Shown here: positions 1 through 7,536 of the stretch, one piece after another
How positions within the stretch are numbered: position 1 is the stretch's first letter
Layout of the letters: the number at the start of each line of letters is the position of its first letter
Source: CAVOAK01 sp965217615
GTDB lineage: Bacteria; Pseudomonadota; Alphaproteobacteria; UBA8366; CAVOAK01
Direction: 5' to 3'
Assembly: GCA_965217615.1 (NCBI GenBank)
Contig: CBDCIT010000047.1
Span: 1 to 64,000 of the forward strand
DNA length: 64,000 nt
Notes under the pieces: generated by a model
The model's database searches: none
Told to the model about the DNA's origin: nothing
What the model saw: the letters and a program-made list of their open reading frames with translations, nothing else
Position numbers and translations under genes: made by a program

Positions 1-444
1 GCCGATGCGCTCGCCCTTGATCAGCCCCGCCTCGGCGATCAGCACCAGAACCCAGTCGAAGACCGCCGCGTGGACTTCATGGGGCAGGCGCGTGCGGCTC
101 CGTGACAGCCAGGAATGGTCCGGTACCCGATCACGGCTCCCCAGTCGCAGGAACGCCCGCAGCGAAAGCGAGTCCGAGCAGCGCCACTCCAGACCGCGCT
201 CGCTGTCGATGCCCTCGAAGTAGCCCACTAGGTGCATCCGGAAATAGCGCCCGGGCGGCACCGAGGGCGCGCCCATCCGGGCCGCGTAATAAGGCCGGCA
301 GCTCGCCTCGGCAAAGGCGTCGAAGCCGCCCTCGATCAGCACCGACTGCAGGCGGTCATAAAACACATGACCCGGAGAGCGCGGCATCTCCGACCAGCTC
401 ACCATCAGGTCCCCCTGACCAGCCTTCTGCCGTCCCATCGCCAT
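1..444 (-). CDS. IS1182-like transposase, N-terminal part, cut by window edge
   Basis: Reverse-strand frame encoding the first ~148 residues of the same DDE transposase as the 56881-58230 copy. It begins MAMGRQ or MGRQ, followed by the WSEMPRSPGHVFYDRL and GRYFRMHLVGYFEG blocks of the N-terminal DUF772-type domain. It ends inside the first catalytic segment (GERIG before the first Asp) where the window stops. Start is taken at the ATG that aligns with copy B. Whether the rest of the gene is intact cannot be seen. Confidence 0.85.
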   Translation of the reverse strand, partial: MAMGRQKAGQGDLMVSWSEMPRSPGHVFYDRLQSVLIEGGFDAFAEASCRPYYAARMGAPSVPPGRYFRMHLVGYFEGIDSERGLEWRCSDSLSLRAFLRLGSRDRVPDHSWLSRSRTRLPHEVHAAVFDWVLVLIAEAGLIKGERIG

Positions 445-509
445 CGGCAAACCCCCCTGCAAATCAGGGAACCAGAGAATCAGACGGCGCCGACTTAATC
501 AACGGGCTG
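1..509 (-). mobile_element. IS1182-like element, partial (right end only)
   Basis: Nearly identical to the corresponding part of the complete copy at 56816-58262, in the opposite orientation. The terminal inverted repeat ACTTAATCAACGGGCT lies at about 493-508, so the element ends at 509. The left part runs off the window. The right flank is CTTT; a target duplication cannot be tested because the other flank is not visible. With the copy at 4282-7126, which has the same orientation, it brackets a 3.8-kb segment. Confidence 0.9.
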
Positions 510-547
510 CTTTCCGTGCTGCCAAGCATTTGGATCTGCTCCGGCCC

Positions 548-763
548 ATGAAAAACGTTCAATACGATTTCCGTACTCACTTGCCCGAGTTGCGGTCATC
601 AGCAGGAGGAACGGATGCCAACCGACTCCTGCCTCTATCTCTACGAATGCCAGAATTGCCGCACGCTGCTTCGACCCAAGCAAGGCGAATGTTGCGTGTT
701 TGCTCGTACGGAAGCGTTCCCTGCCCACCGATCCAGATCGAGCGCGCCGCAGCCAACACGTGA
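548..763 (+). pseudogene. GDCCVxC-domain small metal/redox protein, frameshifted
   Basis: Read across two shifts, the sequence gives VLTCPSCGH, MPTDSCLYLYECQNC, LLRPKQGECCVF and then CSYGSVPCPPIQ. These are the hallmark blocks of the small cysteine-rich GDCCVxC family, often found near mercury or heavy-metal genes. An extra A in the AAAAA run after ATG 548 puts the start out of frame. A missing T in the TTT run at 699-701 separates the ECCVF part from the CSYG part. The ends therefore lie in different frames and no single product is made. Both lesions are homopolymer length changes, so sequencing error is an alternative. Some family members are selenoproteins, but no in-frame TGA sits at the motif here. 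Confidence 0.65.
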
Positions 764-960
764 ATTGACTTCCGGTGATTTGGCTACCGCCACAGCCGGC
801 TTAGCCACACAAACACGACTGCCCGCAGCGATCGATTGCGCGCGCCAGCGAAGAATGCAATGGATCGATCCCAGCCAATCTGCGGCAGATTGGCGCAAAT
901 CTTGCGTACTAGGTTTACAGATCCGCGGGTGTTTTTCTCGCATTTCTGAGTGGGTTGACC

Positions 961-1278
961 ATGTCCGAAACTGATCTTGAGAACGCCGAGCTTGCCGAGA
1001 CCAGCGCAATCGGCGTGACCTACGAAAAGTCCGAACCTCCGGGCACGCAATTGGACCTCGTAGATTTTGTGGAGCGCCACCATGCAAAGTCCAAGGGCGA
1101 GGACACCGACGCCGCGACGCTTGTGAACGTTGACCTGGCCGGTGCAAATCTCGCAGGCGCCGATCTTTCAAACGCCGATCTTACTGAGACCGTTGGTCTA
1201 ACGCAGACTCAATTGGACGACGCGTTCGGCGATGACGAGACGGTGCCGCCGCCAAGCTTAACGATAAGAAGTCGCTGA
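961..1278 (+). CDS. Short pentapeptide-repeat protein
   Basis: A 105-residue acidic protein. Residues ~55-78 hold four A(N/D)Lxx repeats (VDLAG, ANLAG, ADLSN, ADLTE). They are followed by the GLTQTQLDDAFGD tail that often closes short bacterial pentapeptide proteins. Four repeats make only about one turn of the quadrilateral beta-helix, so this is a minimal member; its partner and role are unknown. ATG 961 is preferred over the in-frame TTG at 955. No strong ribosome site is visible. It lies alone between the GDCCVxC pseudogene and pcm, inside the IS-flanked segment. Confidence 0.6.
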   Translation: MSETDLENAELAETSAIGVTYEKSEPPGTQLDLVDFVERHHAKSKGEDTDAATLVNVDLAGANLAGADLSNADLTETVGLTQTQLDDAFGDDETVPPPSLTIRSR

Positions 1279-1363
1279 ACATAGGTCATTTGCCCAATTG
1301 GGCGTTCGCCGGCGGCACGCATGAGGGAAGCCCATACGAACAGCGCGCCGTTTCGGCACTAGC

Positions 1364-2041
1364 CTATTCAAAACTGTCCTGGTCTTCGAGCAGAGCAAAT
1401 CGGACAGGCAATAGCTCGGTCGTTTCGATGCGACCATCGGCTGTACGCTCCGCAAGCAACAAGCGCTGCGCTTCCTCGATGCCAGTCGGGACGATCATGC
1501 GTCCCCCTGTCTTCAATTGCTTCAGCAACTCCGGTGGCATGAGCTCGGAAGACGCCGAAACGACAATTTTGTCGAACGGCGCGTGCTCTGGCCAATCATA
1601 TTTTCCATTGCCAACGCGGATCTGAACGCTCTCGTAGCCGAGCCGCGCGAGACGCTCCTTTGCGCTTTCCGCAAGCTCCTCGATAATTTCGACGCTGTAA
1701 ACGTGCGCACCCAGCTCACTCAAAAGCGCGGCTTGATAGCCGAGACCAGTGCCGACCTCGAGTACGGTTTCGTCGCGGTGAAGGTCGAGCAGGTCGACCA
1801 TCAAAGCAACGATGAACGGCTGTGAGATGGTCTTTTCGTGACCGATCGGCAGGGGCGTATCAAGGTAGGCCAGCGGCTGTACTTCGGTCGGAACGAATTC
1901 ATGACGTGGAACTTTGGCAAGTGTGGCCATCACGCCGTTGCTGAGATGCGCTTTGCCGATCACGTCGGCGACAAACTTCGTGTGAAGCGCCACCTCGTCG
2001 ACCATCTGCTGATGCATGCCCTGTCGCGCGCCTGAATCCAT
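1364..2041 (-). CDS. pcm: Protein-L-isoaspartate O-methyltransferase
   Basis: Repairs isoaspartyl residues in aged proteins by SAM-dependent methylation. The SAM-binding motif I is VLEVGTGLGYQAALL. It is preceded by the family block PRHEFVP and by PIGHEKTISQPFIVALM, the PCMT substrate-loop motif. The C-terminus has GGRMIVPTG. Length is about 225 residues from ATG 2041, typical for the family. The frame is open to 2206, but residues before MDSGARQGMHQQ look non-coding and a GGAAG ribosome site sits about 10 nt before 2041. It is monocistronic, convergent with the pentapeptide gene and downstream of the CmcJ-like gene on the same strand. Confidence 0.9.
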   Translation of the reverse strand: MDSGARQGMHQQMVDEVALHTKFVADVIGKAHLSNGVMATLAKVPRHEFVPTEVQPLAYLDTPLPIGHEKTISQPFIVALMVDLLDLHRDETVLEVGTGLGYQAALLSELGAHVYSVEIIEELAESAKERLARLGYESVQIRVGNGKYDWPEHAPFDKIVVSASSELMPPELLKQLKTGGRMIVPTGIEEAQRLLLAERTADGRIETTELLPVRFALLEDQDSFE

Positions 2042-2260
2042 ACTCGCTTCCGTGTCTCGTGGTGACCCGTCCCGGTATCGGGACGACCTGGAGCCAAGCT
2101 CCCGATCCTGTCTCGCACGCTCGGGTGGCTCCACCCAAAACAACTTTATCATTCGTGCGCAGGCCCTTGAAGGAACGTAATGCGGCGCGCTTCCACCCCG
2201 CTGCACCGTCTGCAGCCCCCGACCGACGGCGGCGCGATGATCAAAGCAACATCAACCCAG

Positions 2261-3130
2261 CTAGTCAACGATGACGAGAGTCCTCACCTCGATGCTCTCG
2301 CGAGCGGGTGCGTCTTCGGGTGTTTCCGGCAAGTTAAAGGCGCTATGCGGTGTAAAACGGGCACGACCGTCGTCGAGGCTGTCCCAACCTTTAATCAGAA
2401 GCACTTCGTCCGACGTCATCAGCGGCGCATAGTACCAGTTCTGTGAAGAGGCATACGCCAAGTTATAGATTTCCCCGATCCGATCAGGGAATACCTGGTC
2501 CGTCGCGATAAGGTCTTCCTGCTGCACGCTGGAAGCATCAGCCAGCACGAGCGGCGACCGCACTACCGGGCCACGGATCGGGTGCCAGATGTTGACCTGG
2601 ATGATTCGAGCGCCAGAGGCGGCTAAGCGGGCGGCTTCGTCCTCGCCGAGAAGATCCCTTACGCGCCGCGGTCCGCTCTTAGCGGTATAGTCGACATGGA
2701 TACGCGTCGCTGGGCCACGCAAGCCGTCCGGGTTTTGCGCTCCAGCTCCGCCATCAGAACGCCGTGTGACATCGAAGACCACGACTCGGTTGGCCCCGAA
2801 TCTGCGGCGCAGGAGTGCTTCAATCTCTGGATGATACACCTGCTCTATAGTGTCGTCGTCGTAAAGGTCCTCTGCGGCAGTCGTATGGCGCAGCAGCTCA
2901 AATCCTTCATGATCGATGGATAGAGTTTCGGCGATATCGCGCATGTCCGAAATCAGAACCGTGTGGACCTCATTTTCGAAGAAGTATTTCATCTTGCCAC
3001 CGGTGAGAGCAGCACTATGGAACACTGGCTTAGCTTTTTGACGGCCGATAAAGTTCAGAGGTGCGTTGATTTCCTTGAGGTGTGGAAGCGACTTGGCCCG
3101 TGCCGCGACAGGGGAGACAATCTGGTTCAT
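2261..3130 (-). CDS. CmcJ/NvfI-family oxidoreductase
   Basis: About 289 residues. Recognised from the family blocks IQVNIWHPIRGPVVRSPLVLAD in the middle, IYNLAYASSQNWYYAPLM, and the closing LIKGWDS / RFTPHSAFNLP / ARESIEVRTLVI. CmcJ/NvfI/AsaB proteins include components of cephamycin 7-alpha-methoxylation and fungal alpha-ketoglutarate-dependent-like enzymes; most bacterial members have no known substrate. A frame-extending ATG exists at 3169, but ATG 3130 has a strong AGGAAGG ribosome site directly upstream and is chosen. The LysR gene lies upstream on the same strand with a dyad between them, suggesting LysR control. Substrate is unknown. Confidence 0.8.
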   Translation of the reverse strand: MNQIVSPVAARAKSLPHLKEINAPLNFIGRQKAKPVFHSAALTGGKMKYFFENEVHTVLISDMRDIAETLSIDHEGFELLRHTTAAEDLYDDDTIEQVYHPEIEALLRRRFGANRVVVFDVTRRSDGGAGAQNPDGLRGPATRIHVDYTAKSGPRRVRDLLGEDEAARLAASGARIIQVNIWHPIRGPVVRSPLVLADASSVQQEDLIATDQVFPDRIGEIYNLAYASSQNWYYAPLMTSDEVLLIKGWDSLDDGRARFTPHSAFNLPETPEDAPARESIEVRTLVIVD

Positions 3131-3234
3131 GACATCCTTCCTTGTTTTGCTTAGCCATCCGACGGACATGGGTCCGTTGCCGACTGAGATGGGTAAGGAA
3201 GGAGAAGAGTTCCAATTAGTTCGCCTCAGGTTGA

Positions 3235-3251
3235 CTTGAATTTAGTTCAAG
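3235..3251 (-). promoter_or_regulatory. Candidate LysR-type operator (CTTGAA-N5-TTCAAG)
   Basis: Perfect 6-bp inverted repeat with a 5-bp TTTAG spacer, fitting the T-N11-A pattern of LysR-type sites. It sits between the end of the LysR gene and the start of the CmcJ-like gene. A weaker related sequence, TTCCAATTAGTTCG, lies about 20 bp nearer the oxidoreductase gene. Function is inferred from position and symmetry only. Confidence 0.45.
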
Positions 3252-4184
3252 CTACGTGGAGTCCATTTCGCTAACGTTTGCGTCACGCCACTCGGCTGCC
3301 TTCACTGTCAGCCAGCGCTCGAGACGCCGCCCGGCGGCAGTTGGCATCGCAGCGGACGGACGGCACAGATAGTAAGCGGCGCCCGTTGGATCGGCGGCAC
3401 CGAACGGCGCTATGAGACGGCCGCGTGCCAGCCAGTCGTCCACAACGGGCCGCCGTCCCATGGCAAGTCCGTGCCCGTTCTCGGCAACTTGCAGTGTCTG
3501 TTCCATCGCATCCAATACGATTAGATCGTTGGGCGCCGGCGGTTCGAGACCGTGGGCTCGCGTCCACTCCTCCCATTCGTCCGGAAAGCTCGCGCTGACG
3601 ATGAACCGGACCTTGCGCAACAGTTCGCGTGAAGGCTTTTTGGCCGGCGCGTCCAGATAGCCAGGTGCACAGACTGGCATGGCCGCTTCTTCAAGCAAAA
3701 ACGTCGCTTCGACTTGGGGCCAGGTGCCGTTTCCGTAGCGGATTGCGAGTTCCACTCGATCTCTTCTCAAATCGATGACTCGCGTTGTCGTGATCAGTTG
3801 CAGGTCAATCTCGGCGTGCTCCCGCTCGAATGCGCCAAGCTTCGGGATCAACCAAGTCGCGGCCAGTGACGGCGGCAGGGTAAGGCGCACGATGCTGCGC
3901 CCGCCGGCCGGCAGCAGGGCTTCCGTTGCCGTTTGGATCTGGTGTATCGCTGGTTCAATCTGCTCCAGAAACCGGCGGCCGGTATCCGTCAGTTTAGGGC
4001 GCCGGCCCGAACGATCGATCAACGCGGTACGCAGAAATTCCTCAAGCCGTCGCACCTGATGACTGATTGCCGACTCCGTCAAGCCGAGACTCTCCGCCGC
4101 ATCACGGTATCGATCATGCGTGGCCGCGGCATGAAATGCCCGTAAAGCGGCAAATGGTGGCAGCGTTATCCTGCGTTTTGGCAT
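3252..4184 (-). CDS. LysR-family transcriptional regulator (GcvA-like)
   Basis: 310 residues, normal LysR length. The N-terminal winged HTH includes PPFAALRAFHAAATH, AAESLGLTESAISHQVRRLEE and the RSGRRPKLTDTGRRF wing. The effector domain starts around residue 92 with RLTLPPSLAATWLIPKL, the GcvA subgroup signature. It lies upstream of the CmcJ-like gene on the same strand, with an inverted repeat between them, so that gene is the likeliest target. The start is the ATG at 4184. Only ~100 bp separate it from the IS1182-like copy, so its own promoter region may have been truncated or replaced by the insertion. Confidence 0.9.
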   Translation of the reverse strand: MPKRRITLPPFAALRAFHAAATHDRYRDAAESLGLTESAISHQVRRLEEFLRTALIDRSGRRPKLTDTGRRFLEQIEPAIHQIQTATEALLPAGGRSIVRLTLPPSLAATWLIPKLGAFEREHAEIDLQLITTTRVIDLRRDRVELAIRYGNGTWPQVEATFLLEEAAMPVCAPGYLDAPAKKPSRELLRKVRFIVSASFPDEWEEWTRAHGLEPPAPNDLIVLDAMEQTLQVAENGHGLAMGRRPVVDDWLARGRLIAPFGAADPTGAAYYLCRPSAAMPTAAGRRLERWLTVKAAEWRDANVSEMDST

Positions 4185-4800
4185 ACTCCAAGCGTGCTGG
4201 AAAAGTGAACAGAATTCAAGATAGCTAGGGAGTCATCGAGTCGATGCTTGCGATTGCCTTCGCTGTTGAACGTGGTCTTAACAGCCCGTTGATTAAGTGG
4301 CTTTTTCCGGCTCTCACCCCCAGATGAAGAATGCGGCGGCGAAAGCCGACTGGCCGCTTTGCGAAACCCCCCGTGCCACCAGCATGGCCCCGGTGGGCGT
4401 GAGCAGAACGAAAATACCGCCATATCCGCCCGCCACGGCCTCCCGCGGGGTGCCGGCGCCGATGAGCTGGCGCATCAGTAACGATAGAGTGTGGCCGGCG
4501 ACGTGGAGCAGGTATCGCTTGTGCACATTCTCTCGCCCGCGCAGCCAGGTTCGTCGCATGCCGCCACGATCGAGGTTGTGGGCAAAGCAGCGCTCGACGA
4601 TCTCGGCGCGCAGCTTGAAGGCCTCGCGGGCGACCCCGGACTTGAGCCGCGCACGGTTGTTGGTGACCGCGCGCCGCGCCGCCTCATCACCGTGCCAGCG
4701 CGAAAAGCCGGTCTGCTTGGGCGCCGCGATCCGGGTCTTCCAGGGACTGTCGTCCAGAGCCCTCAAGACCGCCCGTGAGTGATAACCTTTGTCGGCGACG

Positions 4801-6193
4801 GCTGTGTCTCGAAAGTGGTGGAAATTTGAGGATGGCGTAATCTCCGGGTGACAAGACAACCACCCAACCGGCGGCTAGCACCGCCAAGGAGATCACGCCA
4901 TGAAGAACACTACCGAGACTTCCGCGCTTTCGCTACTGGCCAATGACGCCGGCTATGATCCGCTCGAGGACCGGCTGCGGGAGAACATCAGATCCACGAT
5001 CGAGGCCGTTTTTGAGGAGGAACTTGCGCAGTTTCTCGGGCGCTGCCGATACGGTCGAGAGGACGCGCTTCGGCAAGGGTATCGGAACGGGCACCGGGAG
5101 CGGCAACTGACGGGGACATTCGGGACCGAGAGGGTGAGCGTGCCGCGTGCACGGATCGTTGAGGAAGACGGTCGGGCGTCGGAATGGCGTTCGCGGGCGC
5201 TGCCGCGCTGCCAGCGGCTGACCAGAAAGGCCGAGGCGCTGATCGCTTCGGTGTATCTGTCCGGAACCAACACGCGGCGGGTGAAACGCGCGCTGTTCGG
5301 GCTCTTCCGGGGTGCTGTGAGCAAGGACGTTGTGAGCCGGGCGTGGCGCAAGGTGAAGGTCGATTGGGACGCCTGGTGCAGCCGTGGCCTCGCGGATGAG
5401 GATATCGTTCGGCTGATCCTTGACGGCACTGTGATCAAGACCCGACTGGATCGCAAGGCCACCAACATCTCGGTTCTCGCGGCTATAGGGGTGCGCCGGG
5501 ATGGCCAGAAGGTCTTGCTTTCGATCGGGAATATGGGCGGAGAAAGCCAGGCGGCGTGGCGCCAGTTCCTCGACGACCTTGATGCGCGTGGACTGAAACG
5601 GCCCGGGTTTGTCATCGTCGATGGCGCGCCGGGACTGGAGGCGGCTCTGTCGGCGCTTTGGGGCGATGACCTTCCCGTTCAACGCTGCACCGTGCACAAG
5701 CACCGCAACCTTCTGGGTCATGCTCCCAAACACATGCATGACGAGCTGAGCGAAGATTACCGCGATATGATCTATGCCGACACTGCCTCCGAGGTGGAAA
5801 CCCGCCGCAAGGCGTTTGTCCGCAAGTGGCGGCTGAAATGCAGGGCCGTCGCGGACAGCCTCGCAGAAGCGGGCGACAAGCTCTTTACCTTCACGCGCCT
5901 GTCCAAGAGCCAATGGAAATCAGCCCGAACGACCAACGCCATTGAGCGTCTCAACGAGGAGTTCAAGCGCCGGATCAAAACACAGACCGTGCTGCCGTGT
6001 CCCGAAACAGTGCCGATGCTCCTCTGGGCGCTCCTCGCTTCCGGCCAAATCCAGATGCGCAAAGTCGATGGATGGGAAACCCTCGATCAGCTAATCGCCG
6101 ACGAAACCCTTGACCGAGCGGCCTGACCGCCGCAAAACTCAGCCCGCTCGGAGAGGCGCCAAAACCAATTTCCACCACTTTCGAGACACAACC
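4801..6193 (+). mobile_element. IS256-family element, complete, 1393 bp, with 9-bp target duplication
   Basis: Imperfect inverted termini share TGTGTCTCGAAAGTGGTGG (left end GC-, right end GG/T-). The 9-bp direct repeat TCGGCGACG is present at 4792-4800 and 6194-6202, and occurs once at the same point in the uninterrupted IS1182-like copy at 56816-58262. This proves a simple insertion into that element. The 8-9 bp duplication fits the IS256 family. A second copy of identical length lies at 58725-60117. Confidence 0.95.
4900..6126 (+). CDS. IS256-family (mutator type) transposase
   Basis: 408 residues, the usual IS256 size. The DDE catalytic set is visible: Asp in LILDGTVIKT (~residue 175), Asp in VIVDGAPGLEAAL (~242) and Glu in NAIERLNEEFKRR (~350). 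The mutator-type CTVHKHRNLLGH block lies near residue 265. The N-terminus has ANDAGYDPLEDRLREN. It starts at ATG 4900 with AAGGAG just upstream. It differs from the copy at 58792-60018 at three residues (S/C near residue 8, C/Y near 105, A/T in the NAIE block), so the two copies are not a very recent duplication or one has drifted. A long antisense frame over it is a shadow. Confidence 0.95.
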   Translation: MKNTTETSALSLLANDAGYDPLEDRLRENIRSTIEAVFEEELAQFLGRCRYGREDALRQGYRNGHRERQLTGTFGTERVSVPRARIVEEDGRASEWRSRALPRCQRLTRKAEALIASVYLSGTNTRRVKRALFGLFRGAVSKDVVSRAWRKVKVDWDAWCSRGLADEDIVRLILDGTVIKTRLDRKATNISVLAAIGVRRDGQKVLLSIGNMGGESQAAWRQFLDDLDARGLKRPGFVIVDGAPGLEAALSALWGDDLPVQRCTVHKHRNLLGHAPKHMHDELSEDYRDMIYADTASEVETRRKAFVRKWRLKCRAVADSLAEAGDKLFTFTRLSKSQWKSARTTNAIERLNEEFKRRIKTQTVLPCPETVPMLLWALLASGQIQMRKVDGWETLDQLIADETLDRAA

Positions 6194-7126
6194 TCGGCGA
6201 CGCATTCGGCCGGGTCCTCCGCCGTCGGTGCCGCATCCACCGCCCCGAGGTTTGCCTCGGCCTTCGCCAGGGTCTTGGAAAGCGTCGTGGTGTCGCCCTC
6301 ATCGGCCGGGTGCAGCTCGGCCGCCACCACCGCGCCGGTGTCCAGATCCACCGCGTGCTCGGGCTTGTAGGCCAGATGCGTCGTGCCGTCCTTCATCTTG
6401 GCGATCTTGGCCTCGGGGTCGCTCTTCGAAACCCAATCCGTGTTGGAAAGCTTCTTGCCCTTGCGCTTCCGCTCCAGACGCGCCAGGTCCTCGGCCGTGG
6501 GTGTCTCGACGCCGCTTTCCCGGGCCAGGCGCTCCAGCATCTCCCGGTAGCCTTCGCCGTTGGCGCGCCGCACGATGTTCCGCAGCGCCGGGTTGGCCTC
6601 CATGGTCGAGGCATCGACGCCGATGCGCTCGCCCTTGATCAGCCCCGCCTCGACGATCAGCACCAGAACCCAGTCGAAGACCGCCGCGTGGACTTCATGG
6701 GGCAGGCGCGTGCGGCTCCGTGACAGCCAGGAATGGTCCAGTACCCGATCACGGCTCCCCAGTCGCAAGAACGCCCGCAGCGAAAGCGAGTCCGAGCAGC
6801 GCCACTCCAGACTGCGCTCGCTGTCGATGCCCTCGAAGTAGCCCACCGGGTGCATCCGGAAATAGCGCCCGGGCGGCACCGAGGGCGCGCCCATCCGGAC
6901 CGCGTAATAAGGCCGGCAGCTCGCCTCGGCAAAGGCGTCGAAGCCGCCCTCGATCAGCACCGACTGCAGGCGGTCATAAAACACATGACCCGGAGAGCGC
7001 GGCATCTCCGACCAGCTCACCATCAGATCCCCCTGACCAGCCTTCTGCCGTCCCATCGCCGTCGGCAAACCCCCTGCAAATCAGGGAACCAGAGAATCAG
7101 ACGGCGCCGACTTAATCAACGGGCTG

Positions 7127-7536
7127 AAATGCGTCAATGAACGGAGCCAAATTGTTGTCAGCAAACAGTAATTTTGAGTTGCCGACTCCGAAGGAGTTTT
7201 ACACAGGCGGTGCTCCAGCAGCGAAATGTGGCTACCCGCCGCACACATATCGCCGATCATTCATATTTTCGCCCTCACAATCCGTAAAATGACTAATTTT
7301 CAATAGGTTAAATAGTATGCCTATTTCTTAGGCAATTTATACGAAACCGTGATATGCCTGTGACCAGGGCGGTACGGAACCCTATTTTCAACAGCGTTAT
7401 CCACAGGATTGGTGGATACCCGGGCAAGCGTCAAAGATATCGGGCGTTTAGACCAATACCAACGGCCGATTTTGCATGACGCCGACCGGCGACTCGCCAT
7501 TGACCTGCGGCTGGGTCGAGGCAAAGATTGGACAGG
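7127..7536. other. Intergenic AT-rich segment upstream of uvrC
   Basis: No convincing gene. The first ~300 bases are distinctly AT-rich compared with the rest of the window. It contains a dyad TGCCTA-N5-TAGGCA at 7318-7334, a TTATCCACAG sequence at about 7399 matching the E. coli DnaA box, and a small hairpin at 7185-7200. The segment begins exactly at the IS1182-like terminus, so part of an older gene may have been deleted. Confidence 0.5.
7185..7200 (+). terminator. Weak intrinsic terminator-like hairpin
   Basis: Stem ACTCC/GGAGT with a GAA loop followed by TTT. The stem is only 5 bp and no gene ends immediately upstream because the IS1182-like element abuts the region, so it may be a remnant of a lost transcription unit or chance. 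Confidence 0.25.

Larger units (their letters stand above)
4314..7056 (-). pseudogene. IS1182-like transposase, split by IS256 insertion
   Basis: The N-terminal ~280 residues read from ATG 7056 leftward to the IS256 junction at about 6200. The C-terminal ~165 residues resume from 4800 down to 4314. The break falls at the VADKGYHS block, next to a catalytic Asp of the DDE triad, so no functional transposase can be made. The C-terminal part still carries the RGRENVHKRYLLHVAGH segment with the likely catalytic Glu. Otherwise it is near identical to the intact transposase at 56881-58230. Confidence 0.92.
4282..7126 (-). mobile_element. IS1182-like element interrupted by an IS256-family element
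   Basis: Ends CAGCCCGTTGATTAAGT at 4282 and the matching inverted repeat ending at 7126. Removing the internal element (4801-6193 plus one copy of its 9-bp duplication) leaves an element the size of the 1447-bp copy at 56816-58262, inverted relative to it. The 4-bp flanks are TTAA on the left and AAAT on the right, so the target duplication expected by analogy with copy B is missing. That suggests recombination or deletion after insertion. Confidence 0.92.

Noticed and set aside
548..763. Selenocysteine-encoding GDCCVxC gene
   Set aside because: The break at the motif is a frame shift, not an in-frame TGA, and no SECIS-like hairpin is evident.
641..1171. 176-residue reverse-strand frame over the GDCCVxC/pentapeptide region
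   Set aside because: Arginine-rich composition typical of GC-rich shadow frames, and it overlaps better-supported sequence on the other strand.
510..4281. The IS-flanked segment as a defence island
   Set aside because: No restriction, toxin-antitoxin, nuclease or helicase genes; the contents are metabolic or repair functions.
4933..5913. 326-residue open frame antisense to the IS256 transposase (and its twin at 59005-59985)
   Set aside because: It is the complement of a conserved DDE transposase with high GC; no ribosome site and no recognisable domain.
7127..7536. Possible replication origin upstream of uvrC
   Set aside because: Only one clear DnaA-box match and no cluster or usual origin-flanking genes; kept as a weak observation only.
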